The notes: generated from the letters alone by a model not told the origin. A stretch of DNA of 64,000 nucleotides from an uncultured Bacteroidota bacterium (GCA_902784865.1 CACZWL010000013.1:1-64000), one strand, 5' to 3'; counted from the first letter of the stretch, positions 1 through 8,261 are shown. Program-made: numbers and translations.

Positions 1-106
1 TAAAAGCATTTTTTTTGTTCATGACCTTTGACTTTGTCAAAGTAACGACAAAATCACGCTTTCACGTCGGTCCGACCATTAATTTTGTCCATTACGTCGT
101 CTTTTC

Positions 107-931
107 TTATATGTAGAACTCTGGTTGCTTGGGTGCTGCGAAGGTGCGCTCGATCATGGCCACGTGCGAGAGGTATTCCTCGTCGCTGAAGGCTATGGCT
201 TCCGTGGGGCAGCTGAGTCGGCAGGCCTGGCATTTGATGCAGATGCCGTCGAAGGTGGGCATTCCGTCGTTGTTCGCGATGCTCCCCATTGGGCACACCT
301 CCAGGCAGCGGCCGCAGCGCGTGCAGCGGCTGCTGTCGCACGTCGGCTTGGCCTTGAGGAAGCCCGCCGGTGCGTTGTTGGTCTTCAGGGGGGTGTAGTA
401 TTTCTCCGGATGGGCCTCGCCGGGAATATTGAGCAGGGTGGGCTGGCCAGAGCGTATCTTCTCCGCCACCTGCTCGGCAAAGCGGTCGAGGGCGGCGAAG
501 TCCTCCTCATTGGGCCGTCCCGCACCGAGGGTATTGCTGAAAGCATGGCGCGTCACCATGGCGGCGGCTCCCACGGGCCGCATGCCGCCCTCCTGCATCA
601 GACCCACCAGCTCCGCCAGCGCGTTGTCGTAGGCGCGGTTGCCGAAGGTGACGAGGGCGATTGCGTTAGTGTTGGAGTGCGTCAGAGCTTGGCGAACGTA
701 GTCGAGCGTCTTGTTGGGGATGCGTCCGGCATATACGGGTGTCGCCCAGAGAACGATGTCGTCGGCACAAAAGGCCGGTATAGACTCCCGCTCCTGCGGT
801 AACGTATACGGATGGTACTCCACCTCGGCGCCCATCAGCGCTCCCAGCCGCTCGGCCAGCCGCCGCGCCACCCGCCGTGTCCCTCCCGTAGGACTAAAAT
901 AGTATACCTTGAGTTTGCTCATATCGTGCAT
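107..931 (-). CDS. EFR1-type flavodoxin/ferredoxin fusion protein
   Basis: A 274-residue electron-transfer protein. The N-terminal half is flavodoxin-like, with the FMN phosphate-loop motif SPTGGTRRVA near residues 13-22. The C-terminal half carries two 4Fe-4S clusters, CTRCGRCLEVCP and CIKCQACRLSCP, each a CxxCxxCxxxCP motif. This is the layout of the EFR1 family, which is thought to pass electrons between flavin and Fe-S centres; the physiological partner is not known. A second in-frame ATG at 922 (MSKLKVYYF) matches the usual family start better than the one at 931. The gene appears monocistronic; the next gene upstream (vsr) ends 83 bp away in the same direction. Confidence 0.9.
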   Translation of the reverse strand: MHDMSKLKVYYFSPTGGTRRVARRLAERLGALMGAEVEYHPYTLPQERESIPAFCADDIVLWATPVYAGRIPNKTLDYVRQALTHSNTNAIALVTFGNRAYDNALAELVGLMQEGGMRPVGAAAMVTRHAFSNTLGAGRPNEEDFAALDRFAEQVAEKIRSGQPTLLNIPGEAHPEKYYTPLKTNNAPAGFLKAKPTCDSSRCTRCGRCLEVCPMGSIANNDGMPTFDGICIKCQACRLSCPTEAIAFSDEEYLSHVAMIERTFAAPKQPEFYI

Positions 932-984
932 AACGAAACCCAGCCGCTTTTATTATGAAATCACAACGAAGTATACTGTATTTA

Positions 985-1014
985 TCGATTCCGCAAGCGC
1001 AGCGAGCAGGAGGT
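985..1014. repeat. Copy 1 of a dispersed GCAAGC-GCAGGAG repeat
   Basis: The stretch just 3' of the vsr stop (ATTCCGCAAGCGCAGCGAGC followed by AGGAG) resembles two others at about 2529-2560 and 2653-2687. The shared core is CGCAAG-GC-AGCG-AGCAGGAG. No coding function is visible. Confidence 0.6.
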
Positions 1015-1560
1015 TCAATCCTCCGCCGCCATCGGCAAGGAATCGTCGTCCTCGGTAGCATAGGGAAGTGTTTTGTGCTTGTACATCGCCAGCAGGTTGT
1101 TGTTCAGCGCCAGCTCCACCTCGCGCATGGTGCGCTCTATCTTGTCGGGCTTCAGTTGGCACTCCCAGACGACGATGACCTGCCACCCGTTCTCCTGCAG
1201 CAGGGCGTAGTTGCGCCGGTCGCGCTCCTGGTTGCGGCGTATCTTCTCCAGCCAGAAGCTGCGGTTGGTCTGCGGGATCTTGCTGCAGGGTGAGTTTTCA
1301 ATTTTCAATTTTGAATTTTCAATTTGTGCGGCCGGAGGACGCACACCGTGTCCGTGCCAGAAGCACCCGTTGACGAATATCGCCGTGCGGTAGGACCGCA
1401 ACACGATGTCCGGCTTGCCGGGGACACTCTTGACGTTCAGTCGGTACCGATACCCATAGCTCCACAGCCACTGCCGCACCAGCAGTTCCGGCTTTGTGGC
1501 CTTGCTGCGTATGTGCGACATGCAGCGGTGCCGCTGCTCGGGTGTCATGGTGTCGGTCAT
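1015..1560 (-). CDS. vsr: Very short patch repair (Vsr) mismatch endonuclease
   Basis: A 181-residue Vsr endonuclease. It nicks 5' of T in T:G mismatches formed when 5-methylcytosine deaminates, starting very-short-patch repair. Family signatures visible are TPEQRHRCMSHIRSKATKPE at the N-terminus, VPGKPDIVL with the catalytic Asp, FVNGCFWHGH, and IVVWECQLKPDKI. The ATG at 1560 is chosen because homology begins there; the reading frame stays open upstream to 2148 but only as antisense of the neighbouring lipoprotein gene. A 12-codon AT-rich segment (1291-1326, QIENSKLKIENS) sits between the HGH motif and the next Cys, in the zinc-site loop, and looks like an in-frame insertion. A partner cytosine methylase lies 5.4 kb away on the same strand. 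Confidence 0.93.
   Translation of the reverse strand: MTDTMTPEQRHRCMSHIRSKATKPELLVRQWLWSYGYRYRLNVKSVPGKPDIVLRSYRTAIFVNGCFWHGHGVRPPAAQIENSKLKIENSPCSKIPQTNRSFWLEKIRRNQERDRRNYALLQENGWQVIVVWECQLKPDKIERTMREVELALNNNLLAMYKHKTLPYATEDDDSLPMAAED
1291..1326. repeat. AT-rich TTTTCAATTTTCAATT repeat inserted in vsr
   Basis: Thirty-six bases of repeated TTTTCAATTTTCAATT/GAATTTTCAATT lie within vsr and preserve its frame. Related AT-rich spacer sequence occurs between genes at about 12690-12718 (infB-nusA) and 61850-61880 (rpsG-rpsL), so this is intergenic-type repeat DNA inside a coding region. Confidence 0.7.
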
Positions 1561-1598
1561 TGCTGTTGCGGTATATCGTTGGTCTTGGTTTCTGTTTT

Positions 1599-2429
1599 TC
1601 AGTAGGCGTACACTAATCCATACTTTTCGGTCAGTTGACGGAGGGTGCCATCGGACTTCATCTGGCGGATGATGCTGTTGACGAGGGCCAGCAGGTCGTC
1701 CTGCCCCTGTTGCATCAGCACGCCGATCTCGCCGTGGGTGAAGGGCTCGTCGAGCAGCGGCGCCGCCAGGCGCGGGTCGTTCTGTACATAGTAGGGGGCT
1801 TCCGTTATCTCGGTGATCATCACGTCGGCTTCGCCTTCGGCGATGAGCGAGGGTATCTCCTCGTTGTTGGGGTGCACGATGAGGGTGGCGTGGGTGAGGT
1901 GTTGGCGGGCGAACTGCTCGTTGAGGCCGCCGGGGTTGACCATCACGCGCACCTCCGGGCGGTCGATGTCCTCCAGCGAGCGGAAGCGCAAGGTGTCCTC
2001 CGTGCGGCAGAGGATGGTCTTGCCGTTGGCCAGGTAGCCTTCGCTCATCAGCATCGTGGCGCATCGCGTTTCGGTGATGGTGATGCCGCCCATGGCCATG
2101 TCGAACAGCTGCGGCTCGGCCTGCACGTCGGCGGTCAGCGTGGGCCACGAGGTGGGTACGAACTCCACCGCCACGCCCATCCGTTTGGCCATGGCCTCGG
2201 CCAACTCGATGGCGAAGCCCCAGTACTCGCCCGTCTCCGGCTCGCGGAACGACAGCGGTCGGTAGTCGCCCGTGGTGCCGACCAGCAGCGTGCCCCGCTG
2301 CTCGATGCGCTCAACGGTGGGCCTCCCCGCGAGGGAGTCCTCTTTCTCGCTGCACGCCGCCAGCGCCGTCGTTCCCGCCAGCGCCAGTAGCGCGACGAAC
2401 AGCCAGATTTTGATTCTATTTTGTTTCAT
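1599..2429 (-). CDS. Periplasmic PheC-like (cyclohexadienyl dehydratase-type) solute-binding lipoprotein
   Basis: A 276-residue SBP_bac_3-fold protein with a lipoprotein signal peptide (LALAGTTALAACS, lipobox LAAC). It shares an unusually close motif set with the periplasmic cyclohexadienyl/arogenate dehydratase PheC rather than with ordinary amino-acid binding proteins: TTGDYRPLSF, FVPTSWPTL, DMAMGGITI, VNPGGLNEQFAR, LIVHPNNEE and EADVMITEITEA. The Glu in ITEITEA aligns with the catalytic Glu region of PheC (TDAIEA). No transporter permease or ATPase genes adjoin it, which fits an enzyme better than a transporter component. Plain binding-protein function remains possible. The N-terminal Cys implies anchoring on a membrane. 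Confidence 0.8.
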   Translation of the reverse strand: MKQNRIKIWLFVALLALAGTTALAACSEKEDSLAGRPTVERIEQRGTLLVGTTGDYRPLSFREPETGEYWGFAIELAEAMAKRMGVAVEFVPTSWPTLTADVQAEPQLFDMAMGGITITETRCATMLMSEGYLANGKTILCRTEDTLRFRSLEDIDRPEVRVMVNPGGLNEQFARQHLTHATLIVHPNNEEIPSLIAEGEADVMITEITEAPYYVQNDPRLAAPLLDEPFTHGEIGVLMQQGQDDLLALVNSIIRQMKSDGTLRQLTEKYGLVYAY

Positions 2430-2528
2430 TGGTTTTCGTTCGTTGTCTCGTCATTTCGAATGCAAAAGTAACACTTTTCGCCGGAATGGCCAAATATTTT
2501 TTCTGTTAATCCACAAGAGCTACAAGAT

Positions 2529-2687
2529 TTCGCGATGCGCGTAGCGCGAGCAGGAGAATTAATCGCCTAGCCCTACGGGCAGAGATCCATAAATCTTATA
2601 TATTGTATCGCATTGCGTAGCCGCCGCAGGCGGAATAATCTATAAGATTCACGAGATTTCGCAAGTGCGGAGCGCAAGCAGGAGAAT
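2529..2687. repeat. Copies 2 and 3 of the GCAAGCAGGAG repeat, with related AT-rich spacer
   Basis: Between the PheC-like gene and the alkyltransferase-like gene, two direct repeats of the form ATTTCGC-GC-AGCG-AGCAGGAGAAT occur (about 2529-2560 and 2653-2687), each preceded by an ATAAGATT/ACAAGATT segment. The last copy ends AGGAGAAT directly before the ATG at 2688, so the repeat may supply a ribosome binding site. Confidence 0.6.
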
Positions 2688-3059
2688 ATGATAAAAGGGA
2701 AAATAATAATTAGCAACGCATTGCGTTATTCGTTTATGATAAACGTTGCAGCACAGCCGAGCGAGGCCACCCTTCGAGCCGAGGTCTACGACATTGTCCG
2801 CCAGATACCGCGTGGGCGGGTGCTCACCTATGGCCGTATCGCCGCCTTATGTGGCTGGCCCAATCATTCCCGCCTGGTGGGTCGCATCATGCGCACAGCC
2901 CCCGATGCCGACCTCCCCTGCCACCGCGTCGTCAACGCCTCCGGCCGCCTTGCCCCGCACTACCCCGCCCAAGCCTCGCTCTTAACCTCCGAAGGCATCC
3001 GCCTCACCCCCTCCGGCAAGGTCCCCCTGAAAAAGTATCTGTGGATAATAGAGGATTAA
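2688..3059 (+). CDS. MGMT-family (O6-alkylguanine alkyltransferase C-terminal domain) protein
   Basis: A small protein, 123 residues from the ATG at 2688 or 107 from the ATG at 2736, made only of the DNA-binding alkyl-acceptor domain of O6-alkylguanine-DNA alkyltransferases. It keeps the acceptor motif PCHRVV with the reactive Cys, the helix-turn-helix segment RGRVLTYGRIAALCG, and the LLTSEG tail motif. Full-length Ogt/Ada proteins have an additional N-terminal domain that is missing here. Alkyltransferase-like (ATL) proteins of similar size usually have Trp in place of Cys, so this one may be active. The ATG at 2688 has AGGAG 8 bp upstream, but that is part of a repeat; homology begins after 2736. 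Confidence 0.85.
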   Translation: MIKGKIIISNALRYSFMINVAAQPSEATLRAEVYDIVRQIPRGRVLTYGRIAALCGWPNHSRLVGRIMRTAPDADLPCHRVVNASGRLAPHYPAQASLLTSEGIRLTPSGKVPLKKYLWIIED

Positions 3060-3086
3060 AAGGCAGGGATTGTTTTACGGAAATTA

Positions 3087-3129
3087 CATGCGACGGTTCC
3101 GCTGTTCGGGTGCCATGGTGCTGGTCGTG
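3087..3129 (-). pseudogene. Remnant of a second vsr gene (start only)
   Basis: These 43 bases match the first codons of the intact vsr (1518-1560) at 35 of 43 positions. Read on the minus strand they give TTSTMAPEQRNRRM then a stop, against MTDTMTPEQRHRCMSH in vsr. The original ATG has become ACG and the frame stops after 14 codons. It sits directly downstream of the restriction cluster, where a vsr gene would be expected, so it is probably a decayed or recombined copy. Confidence 0.65.
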
Positions 3130-3132
3130 TGA

Positions 3133-3624
3133 CTAATTTTTCACGGATTGCTCAAGTTGGAGGAAACGGTCGAAATCGCTCTGGTAGAGTTGGTCTTGAA
3201 CGATGCGGAATTTCTCAAACTCGCTCTCAGCATGAGCCTTGGCAAGTTCTGCGGAAATTCGCCCTGCATCTTTGTGAATTTGTTCGTTGTTCACCTTGGA
3301 CCCCACAGCGATAATCATCTGTAGGCTATAGTGGTTAACCTCTCTTGCAATCTGTCGGCCCCCTTCGTTTTGAACTATTAAGTATTTCTTAATAGTTGCT
3401 TTTTCATCGAGTTCGTTATCGCTATAAATTTGCTTGATATGCTGGCTGATGGCAGGCACACAGACACCATACAACTCCGCCATCAGTCGCTGCGTCAGCC
3501 ATATATTCTCATCCTCATAGCGCAATTCCACACTCCCAAGCTGATCACCGATAGTGCTGACGAAAGTCAAATATTCCGCAGCTGCGCTGCGGATGGTTGT
3601 TTCGTGCTTGGGTTTCTTTGGCAT
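3133..3624 (-). pseudogene. RhuM-family protein, internally deleted
   Basis: A 163-residue open frame joining the two ends of a RhuM family protein (usually over 300 residues). The N-terminal part has the Fic-like/Rha-type DNA-binding region (ENIWLTQRLMAELYGV and HIKQIYSDNEL, NEGGRQIAREVNHYSLQMII, AVGSKVN). The C-terminal part (KDAGRISAELAKAHAESEFE, FRIVQDQLYQSDFDRF) is normally found at the extreme end of full-length RhuM. The join at AVGSKVN/NEQIHKDAG lies where the middle of the protein should be, so about half the gene was removed in frame. It might still be translated but is probably not functional. RhuM genes often travel with restriction systems and genomic islands, as here. Confidence 0.7.
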
Positions 3625-3696
3625 GGTTTTATTAAGCTAATTGATTAAGCGTAGTGTCTAGATATGTATATTGAATTAGTGGTTTATAATATTATT

Positions 3697-5712
3697 TTAC
3701 AAATTTAGCCTAAGTATTTTTTGTGTAATTGTATTTGATTCTGCAACGCTATGTTTTACTGATTTGACTTCCTCTTCAATTGCATCAACTGTAAAATCAA
3801 GTTTTTCTAGAATGTAGCTATGATTTAATTCGAATAGTTTGAAAATATCGTCCCATGTCATGGCATATATTTCAAAATTATTGACGGCGTATACTAAAAA
3901 CCGTTTGTTTTTACTTGCGAAAGCCTCATATTTTGATGTGATTTCTTTCTTGATACTGGTACTAACCACAAAAAACTTCCATGTTCTTAATTGGCTCTGA
4001 AATTTTGGTTCATCTAATATCAGATTCATATAGTCTTCTATTTGTCGATATTGTTCGATACCAATAGGAACATTGGGCCTCTTAAGTTCAATAATAATGT
4101 TTTCCTCTAACAGATTAGAACTGTTCCCATCGGGAACATTATGCTTTCTACACATAAAGATATCAGGTCTTCTTACTTTCTGTGAGTCAACCATACTACT
4201 ATCATTTTCTTTTTTACCATCCAATATGTATAAATAGTTGACCAGTGCCTTTTCAAATTTTACATCAGCAGCCACAAGATGGTATTGTTCACCAAAAAGC
4301 CAGAAACATTTCTCCATTATTTTTTGGATATGGTCTCTCTCTGTTGTGAATTTAATTAAATCATATACAAGTAGTTTTAAATACTCGACAGATTCAAGAC
4401 GGTTGTGCATCATATTAACCGTTTTATTGATGTTTCGGATACTTGTCGATTTTAGCGTTTCTGCCATCGAAGTCCGCTCATCTGGCGATAACTGAACAAT
4501 TCCATCAATAATAAAAAGAATCTTGTCTCGTTCGTCAGAATCCAAAAGAAGGTTTAGAAAGGCGACCAAAGTTTTTTTCTGGACATTCTGTAATCCTTTA
4601 AATATTTTAGGCTGCGCAGAATAAATTACTTTTATGGTGTCTGTAAGATCTTTTTTCCTTAGCTGATCGTATGTATTTGTGCCAAAATGGGGCAATATCC
4701 CTGATGCTTCATAGTCATTAATTAATTTAACAGCAGCTATTTCTGTTACGAACTCCTTTTCTTTTTGAGACAAGAAGGAGTGCATTTCTGTCATTAATTT
4801 TCTATATGTAACATCGGATTGATTAGTAATGCCATCGTATCGAGCTGAAGGATGTTCTTCAAATTCGAAATTATTAAAATAAGAGGATGTTATATAAATA
4901 CTGTGGAAGAAATTTATATTATTGTTGTTAAACCTCGTCAACACTTTAAAGTTCTCATGTAGATTACTGTTCATCATATAGAAATAGAACTTATCACTTA
5001 TCCTTCTATTCCATCTAATATACTTAATGTCAAAATGTGTGTCGTTGATTGTTCTTGAAGTGTCTTCCTGAGTATCGATGATACTTTTGTAATCAATTGC
5101 TTCGCCGTTAATTTCGATGGTACACTGTTTTGCTTCGTTTAGACATAAGAACCAAGCAAACTGTTGGCAGATGAAGTCTATGAATGGTGTTTCTGAAAAA
5201 TTTGTGGATAGGAGTTTTTCAATATTGTCAAAATAGACTTCTGTTCCTGTTGAGAATGTAGAGGAATCTACAGCCTCATCATCGGTCACGGTATATTTTG
5301 ATAAATCAGAAGTGTTTATCGTGATTGAGTATTGCTTTAATTGATTGTTTTTGTCAATATATCGTGTTGTCCATGTAGCACTGGGGGAAATTGCACGAAA
5401 GGAAAATCGTCCTTTACCTTTCCTACCCCTTACCTCAGACGTCCTCTGAAACGTTTTTTTCTTTTGTGAGTCTAAAAATGCCCCAAATGTAAGGTTTAGA
5501 GTTTCTTTGTTTATACCTTTACCATTATCGGAAATCACGATATGTCGTAACGCCCCTAGATTATTTGCCTCATCATATTCTATCTTGACGGTAGTCGCAC
5601 CTGCGTCAAATCCATTCCATATCAATTCTGCAATGGCTTGTCTATAGTCGTCAGTTATGCCAGAATTTATGACGCTCCTTCCATTGGTTGATATATTGTA
5701 TTCCTTTACCAT
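3697..5712 (-). CDS. GHKL (MutL/Hsp90-like) ATPase with C-terminal PD-(D/E)XK-like nuclease domain
   Basis: A 671-residue protein, third gene of the restriction operon. The N-terminal GHKL ATPase has an N-box (AIAELIWNGFDAGAT; Glu29, Asn33, Asp36), motif G1 (ISDNGKGI; Asp62-x-Gly64-x-Gly66) and motif G2 (GRKGKG, residues 96-101). The C-terminal 160 residues have a PD-(D/E)XK arrangement: RRPDIF with Asp517, then IIIELKRP with Glu542 and Lys544, followed by YRQIEDYMN. This resembles the nuclease domain seen in Shedu-type and other restriction proteins. GHKL ATPases of the MutL/MORC kind have been reported in restriction-modification operons, but the exact role is not settled. Its start lies 4 bp after the endonuclease stop, implying co-translation. 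AT content is much higher than in the flanking housekeeping genes, pointing to transfer. Confidence 0.85.
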   Translation of the reverse strand: MVKEYNISTNGRSVINSGITDDYRQAIAELIWNGFDAGATTVKIEYDEANNLGALRHIVISDNGKGINKETLNLTFGAFLDSQKKKTFQRTSEVRGRKGKGRFSFRAISPSATWTTRYIDKNNQLKQYSITINTSDLSKYTVTDDEAVDSSTFSTGTEVYFDNIEKLLSTNFSETPFIDFICQQFAWFLCLNEAKQCTIEINGEAIDYKSIIDTQEDTSRTINDTHFDIKYIRWNRRISDKFYFYMMNSNLHENFKVLTRFNNNNINFFHSIYITSSYFNNFEFEEHPSARYDGITNQSDVTYRKLMTEMHSFLSQKEKEFVTEIAAVKLINDYEASGILPHFGTNTYDQLRKKDLTDTIKVIYSAQPKIFKGLQNVQKKTLVAFLNLLLDSDERDKILFIIDGIVQLSPDERTSMAETLKSTSIRNINKTVNMMHNRLESVEYLKLLVYDLIKFTTERDHIQKIMEKCFWLFGEQYHLVAADVKFEKALVNYLYILDGKKENDSSMVDSQKVRRPDIFMCRKHNVPDGNSSNLLEENIIIELKRPNVPIGIEQYRQIEDYMNLILDEPKFQSQLRTWKFFVVSTSIKKEITSKYEAFASKNKRFLVYAVNNFEIYAMTWDDIFKLFELNHSYILEKLDFTVDAIEEEVKSVKHSVAESNTITQKILRLNL

Positions 5713-5716
5713 ATTT

Positions 5717-6919
5717 TTAATTATTAACTGATACTGAAAATGGTGAATAGTGGGATTGCTTGTTCTTCACCATGGCAATAAAACTAGATAGATTGTTAAT
5801 TTTACTTTGGTATTCAACAGGATACGATGAAATCAAATCATGAGGTACAACAAGACGGACGTGATAATCCTCCATTTCTTTTAATTGAGCTCTGGAGATG
5901 CCTGGTTGAAGTGTACATAGATATTTTACATCAACACGGTCGGCTTCATTCAAAATTTGACGCCAACGATCCTTGCAAGTGGTTTTTGCTCCAAGGACAG
6001 TTAAATCGTCTGATGGAAATTCAAAGTTATGATAGCAAATGCTATTGGGGAATAGAAAATCAGGACGTTTGTTGTTTTCGGTAACGGCCTGCTCTTCAAA
6101 AATTAACTTGTTGGCGGTAAATATGGCTGAAAGGTGATGCTCAAGCGATTTTCCGGCCCGTGACTTACGGCGATTGAGGATGCTGTTGGCAAAGTCCATA
6201 AGGTCGTTACAGTTGGCGAATGGTTGAGTATATACATCACGGTATATTTTATCTTCGAGTTTGAAGAAAATTTTGCTTTCAACATCGCGCCAGTCAAATA
6301 GTATTTTGTCAGGTGATTTGCATATTTGCTCATCCGTTATATGGTGAATCGTGTTAAAAATTGATTGCGCCATTTGGCCCATTTCCTTTGTCTGTGGGAA
6401 ATCGTGTAGAGGATTGATCGCATCATTGATAGCCTGCAGCAATCGCTCATCGTCGCTTTGTGCTAATGAAGTGTCTATGAGTTGGTTCGTTTGCTCGGCT
6501 GAAAGGCTAAAATATGAGAGAAATGTTTCAATGTCGTCATCGCTTTCCAACACAAATGCTTGGTAGTAGTCATCGGCCTGTTCTGCAATGACAAGGAGAC
6601 TGCCAACGTATCGGTCAAGGAGAAACTCAAAGTCTCGTCCGAACCTCGTTATCCTGTATTCGTTGCGTGTCCCCTGTCCATAGTAAATAAAGCGACTATC
6701 TGTCTCAAAATCATTTTGCCACTTGATTGTTACTGATTTGTCACGATTCGTGCCACGGTGACATTCCCCGCCAAAAAGTAATGGGGCAGCACATTTGGGG
6801 ATGTAGAAACCAGCTTGGTGTGACCCGGTAGCACCCGCATCATTTCCAGTAATAAAACGGCAGAAAGAAATTTTACTTTCTTTTACTATTCGTATAGCTC
6901 TATCTAGTATTTCGCTCAT
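5717..6919 (-). CDS. EcoRII-like type II restriction endonuclease
   Basis: A 400-residue protein, close to EcoRII in length (404). The N-terminal region (FCRFITGNDAGATGSHQAGF, then YIPK) matches the EcoRII-N effector DNA-binding domain. The C-terminal catalytic domain shows SRAGKSLEHHLSAIF, RPDFLFP, LGAKTTCKDRWRQI and MEDYHVRLVVPHDLI, typical of EcoRII-C. Family knowledge suggests a CCWGG-type target, not provable from sequence alone. The ATG at 6919 is preferred; the frame continues upstream to 7018 but only by overlapping the methylase. The gene starts 4 bp after the methylase stop and ends 4 bp before the GHKL ATPase, making a tight three-gene operon. Confidence 0.92.
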   Translation of the reverse strand: MSEILDRAIRIVKESKISFCRFITGNDAGATGSHQAGFYIPKCAAPLLFGGECHRGTNRDKSVTIKWQNDFETDSRFIYYGQGTRNEYRITRFGRDFEFLLDRYVGSLLVIAEQADDYYQAFVLESDDDIETFLSYFSLSAEQTNQLIDTSLAQSDDERLLQAINDAINPLHDFPQTKEMGQMAQSIFNTIHHITDEQICKSPDKILFDWRDVESKIFFKLEDKIYRDVYTQPFANCNDLMDFANSILNRRKSRAGKSLEHHLSAIFTANKLIFEEQAVTENNKRPDFLFPNSICYHNFEFPSDDLTVLGAKTTCKDRWRQILNEADRVDVKYLCTLQPGISRAQLKEMEDYHVRLVVPHDLISSYPVEYQSKINNLSSFIAMVKNKQSHYSPFSVSVNN

Positions 6920-6923
6920 ATCT

Positions 6924-8222
6924 TTATATATTGCATACAACTTTGACAATTTGTTCTGATACTGCCGTGATAAGAGGTACCACAACAGAGTTCCCGCATT
7001 GACGATATGCCTGAACATCTGAAACCCGGTCTAATCGATATGCATCAGGGTAGCCCATTAATCGTGCACATTCGCGAGGCGAAAGTTTACGTGGATTCTT
7101 GTTTTTGCCTTGCGGTATTAATATCTCTGAACCATCCTTGTAGTATCGTGCACTCAATGTACGTGTGATGCCATTTAAATCCACCAAACCATAACCAAAG
7201 CCATTTCCTTTTGCCTTGTGTTTCTCTGCATAATTCTGAAGATATGACCACAATTTGTCACTAAGTGTGTATTTCTCGTCGACATCAGACTCAAGAATAT
7301 CTTTTACCGATCTTGTCGCAGAATGTTGTTCTGGAAATGAAAATTGCTCATTGCCCTTATAAATTTTTTTATCAAACCCGACTATCATGATGCGTTCACG
7401 ATGCTGGGGAACATATGTTTGCCCATCTATTACCTGATAATATACGCTGTAGTTTAGCTCTTCTAAAGTTTCTTTTATCACCTTGAATGTGTTCCCTTTG
7501 TCATGCGAAGTCAAATTTTTTACGTTCTCCAAGTAGAAAGCTTTGGGGCGATGACGGCTAATAATATCGGCCACATCAAAAAATAGTGTTCCTTGTGTTT
7601 TGTCTTTGAATCCCGTCTCTCTTCCAAGGCTATTTTTTTTTGAGACACCGGCAATAGAAAACGGCTGGCACGGGAAACCTGCACATAGAATGTCGAACTT
7701 TTTGGGGATATAACCTTTGGTTGATTCTTTGGTAATGTCGCCAAAAGGCATTTCTCCAAAGTTAGCAAAATAAGTCTTTTGTGCGTAAACATTCCACTCT
7801 GAGGAAAACACACATTTCCCACCCTGTTCCTGCATTGCAATACGAAAGCCGCCAATGCCAGCAAACAGGTCTATGAATGTGAACTTGGGTTTCTGTGGAG
7901 CAGGGAACGGCACATCAAAAAACTGGTCGAACAGTCCATATTGCGTTGGGTCTTCAGCTGCTTGCAGTACTTGTTCGTCGCTCCAGTCGGAAATGTCAAT
8001 CTTTTGTCTCATTTCTTTGCGCGAAAGAAAATCACGAACAGCATTAATGATTTCCGATTGCTCCTTCTTTGTCAGATTCTTTCGATGATTATGTAAAAAG
8101 TGGCTTAACACAGCCATCTGGTTCTCATAAGAGGTTTCTCCATAAACTTTCACGCCAACGTTTCCAACAACTTTTTCCTCTTCGGGGAAATCCACCATTG
8201 ATATATTCTGTTTCTTCGCCAT
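6924..8222 (-). CDS. DNA (cytosine-5-)-methyltransferase, Dcm/M.EcoRII-like
   Basis: A 432-residue C5 methylase, first gene of the restriction operon. Motif I ([12 protein letters not shown]) begins near residue 116, motif IV is AGFPCQPFS with nucleophile Cys185, motif VI is YLENVKNL, motif [15 protein letters not shown], motif [13 protein letters not shown] and motif [10 protein letters not shown]. An N-terminal extension of about 115 residues, partly helical, resembles that of M.EcoRII and Dcm and may bind DNA or regulate transcription. It should protect host DNA from the following EcoRII-like nuclease. A 300-nt leader with a terminator and a possible antiterminator precedes it, so expression may be controlled by attenuation. 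Confidence 0.95.
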   Translation of the reverse strand: MAKKQNISMVDFPEEEKVVGNVGVKVYGETSYENQMAVLSHFLHNHRKNLTKKEQSEIINAVRDFLSRKEMRQKIDISDWSDEQVLQAAEDPTQYGLFDQFFDVPFPAPQKPKFTFIDLFAGIGGFRIAMQEQGGKCVFSSEWNVYAQKTYFANFGEMPFGDITKESTKGYIPKKFDILCAGFPCQPFSIAGVSKKNSLGRETGFKDKTQGTLFFDVADIISRHRPKAFYLENVKNLTSHDKGNTFKVIKETLEELNYSVYYQVIDGQTYVPQHRERIMIVGFDKKIYKGNEQFSFPEQHSATRSVKDILESDVDEKYTLSDKLWSYLQNYAEKHKAKGNGFGYGLVDLNGITRTLSARYYKDGSEILIPQGKNKNPRKLSPRECARLMGYPDAYRLDRVSDVQAYRQCGNSVVVPLITAVSEQIVKVVCNI

Positions 8223-8261
8223 TGTGTGTACTTACTTATTCGTTTTCAAAGAAATGGGTAC

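Noticed and set aside
26-42. CTTTGAC/GTCAAAG hairpin at the left edge as a terminator of the EFR1 gene
   Set aside because: It is short and the minus strand has no T run after it; the flanking sequence is cut by the window edge.
1561-2148. N-terminal extension of the vsr reading frame up to 2148
   Set aside because: The extension is antisense to the PheC-like gene, Arg/His-rich, and Vsr homology begins at the ATG at 1560.
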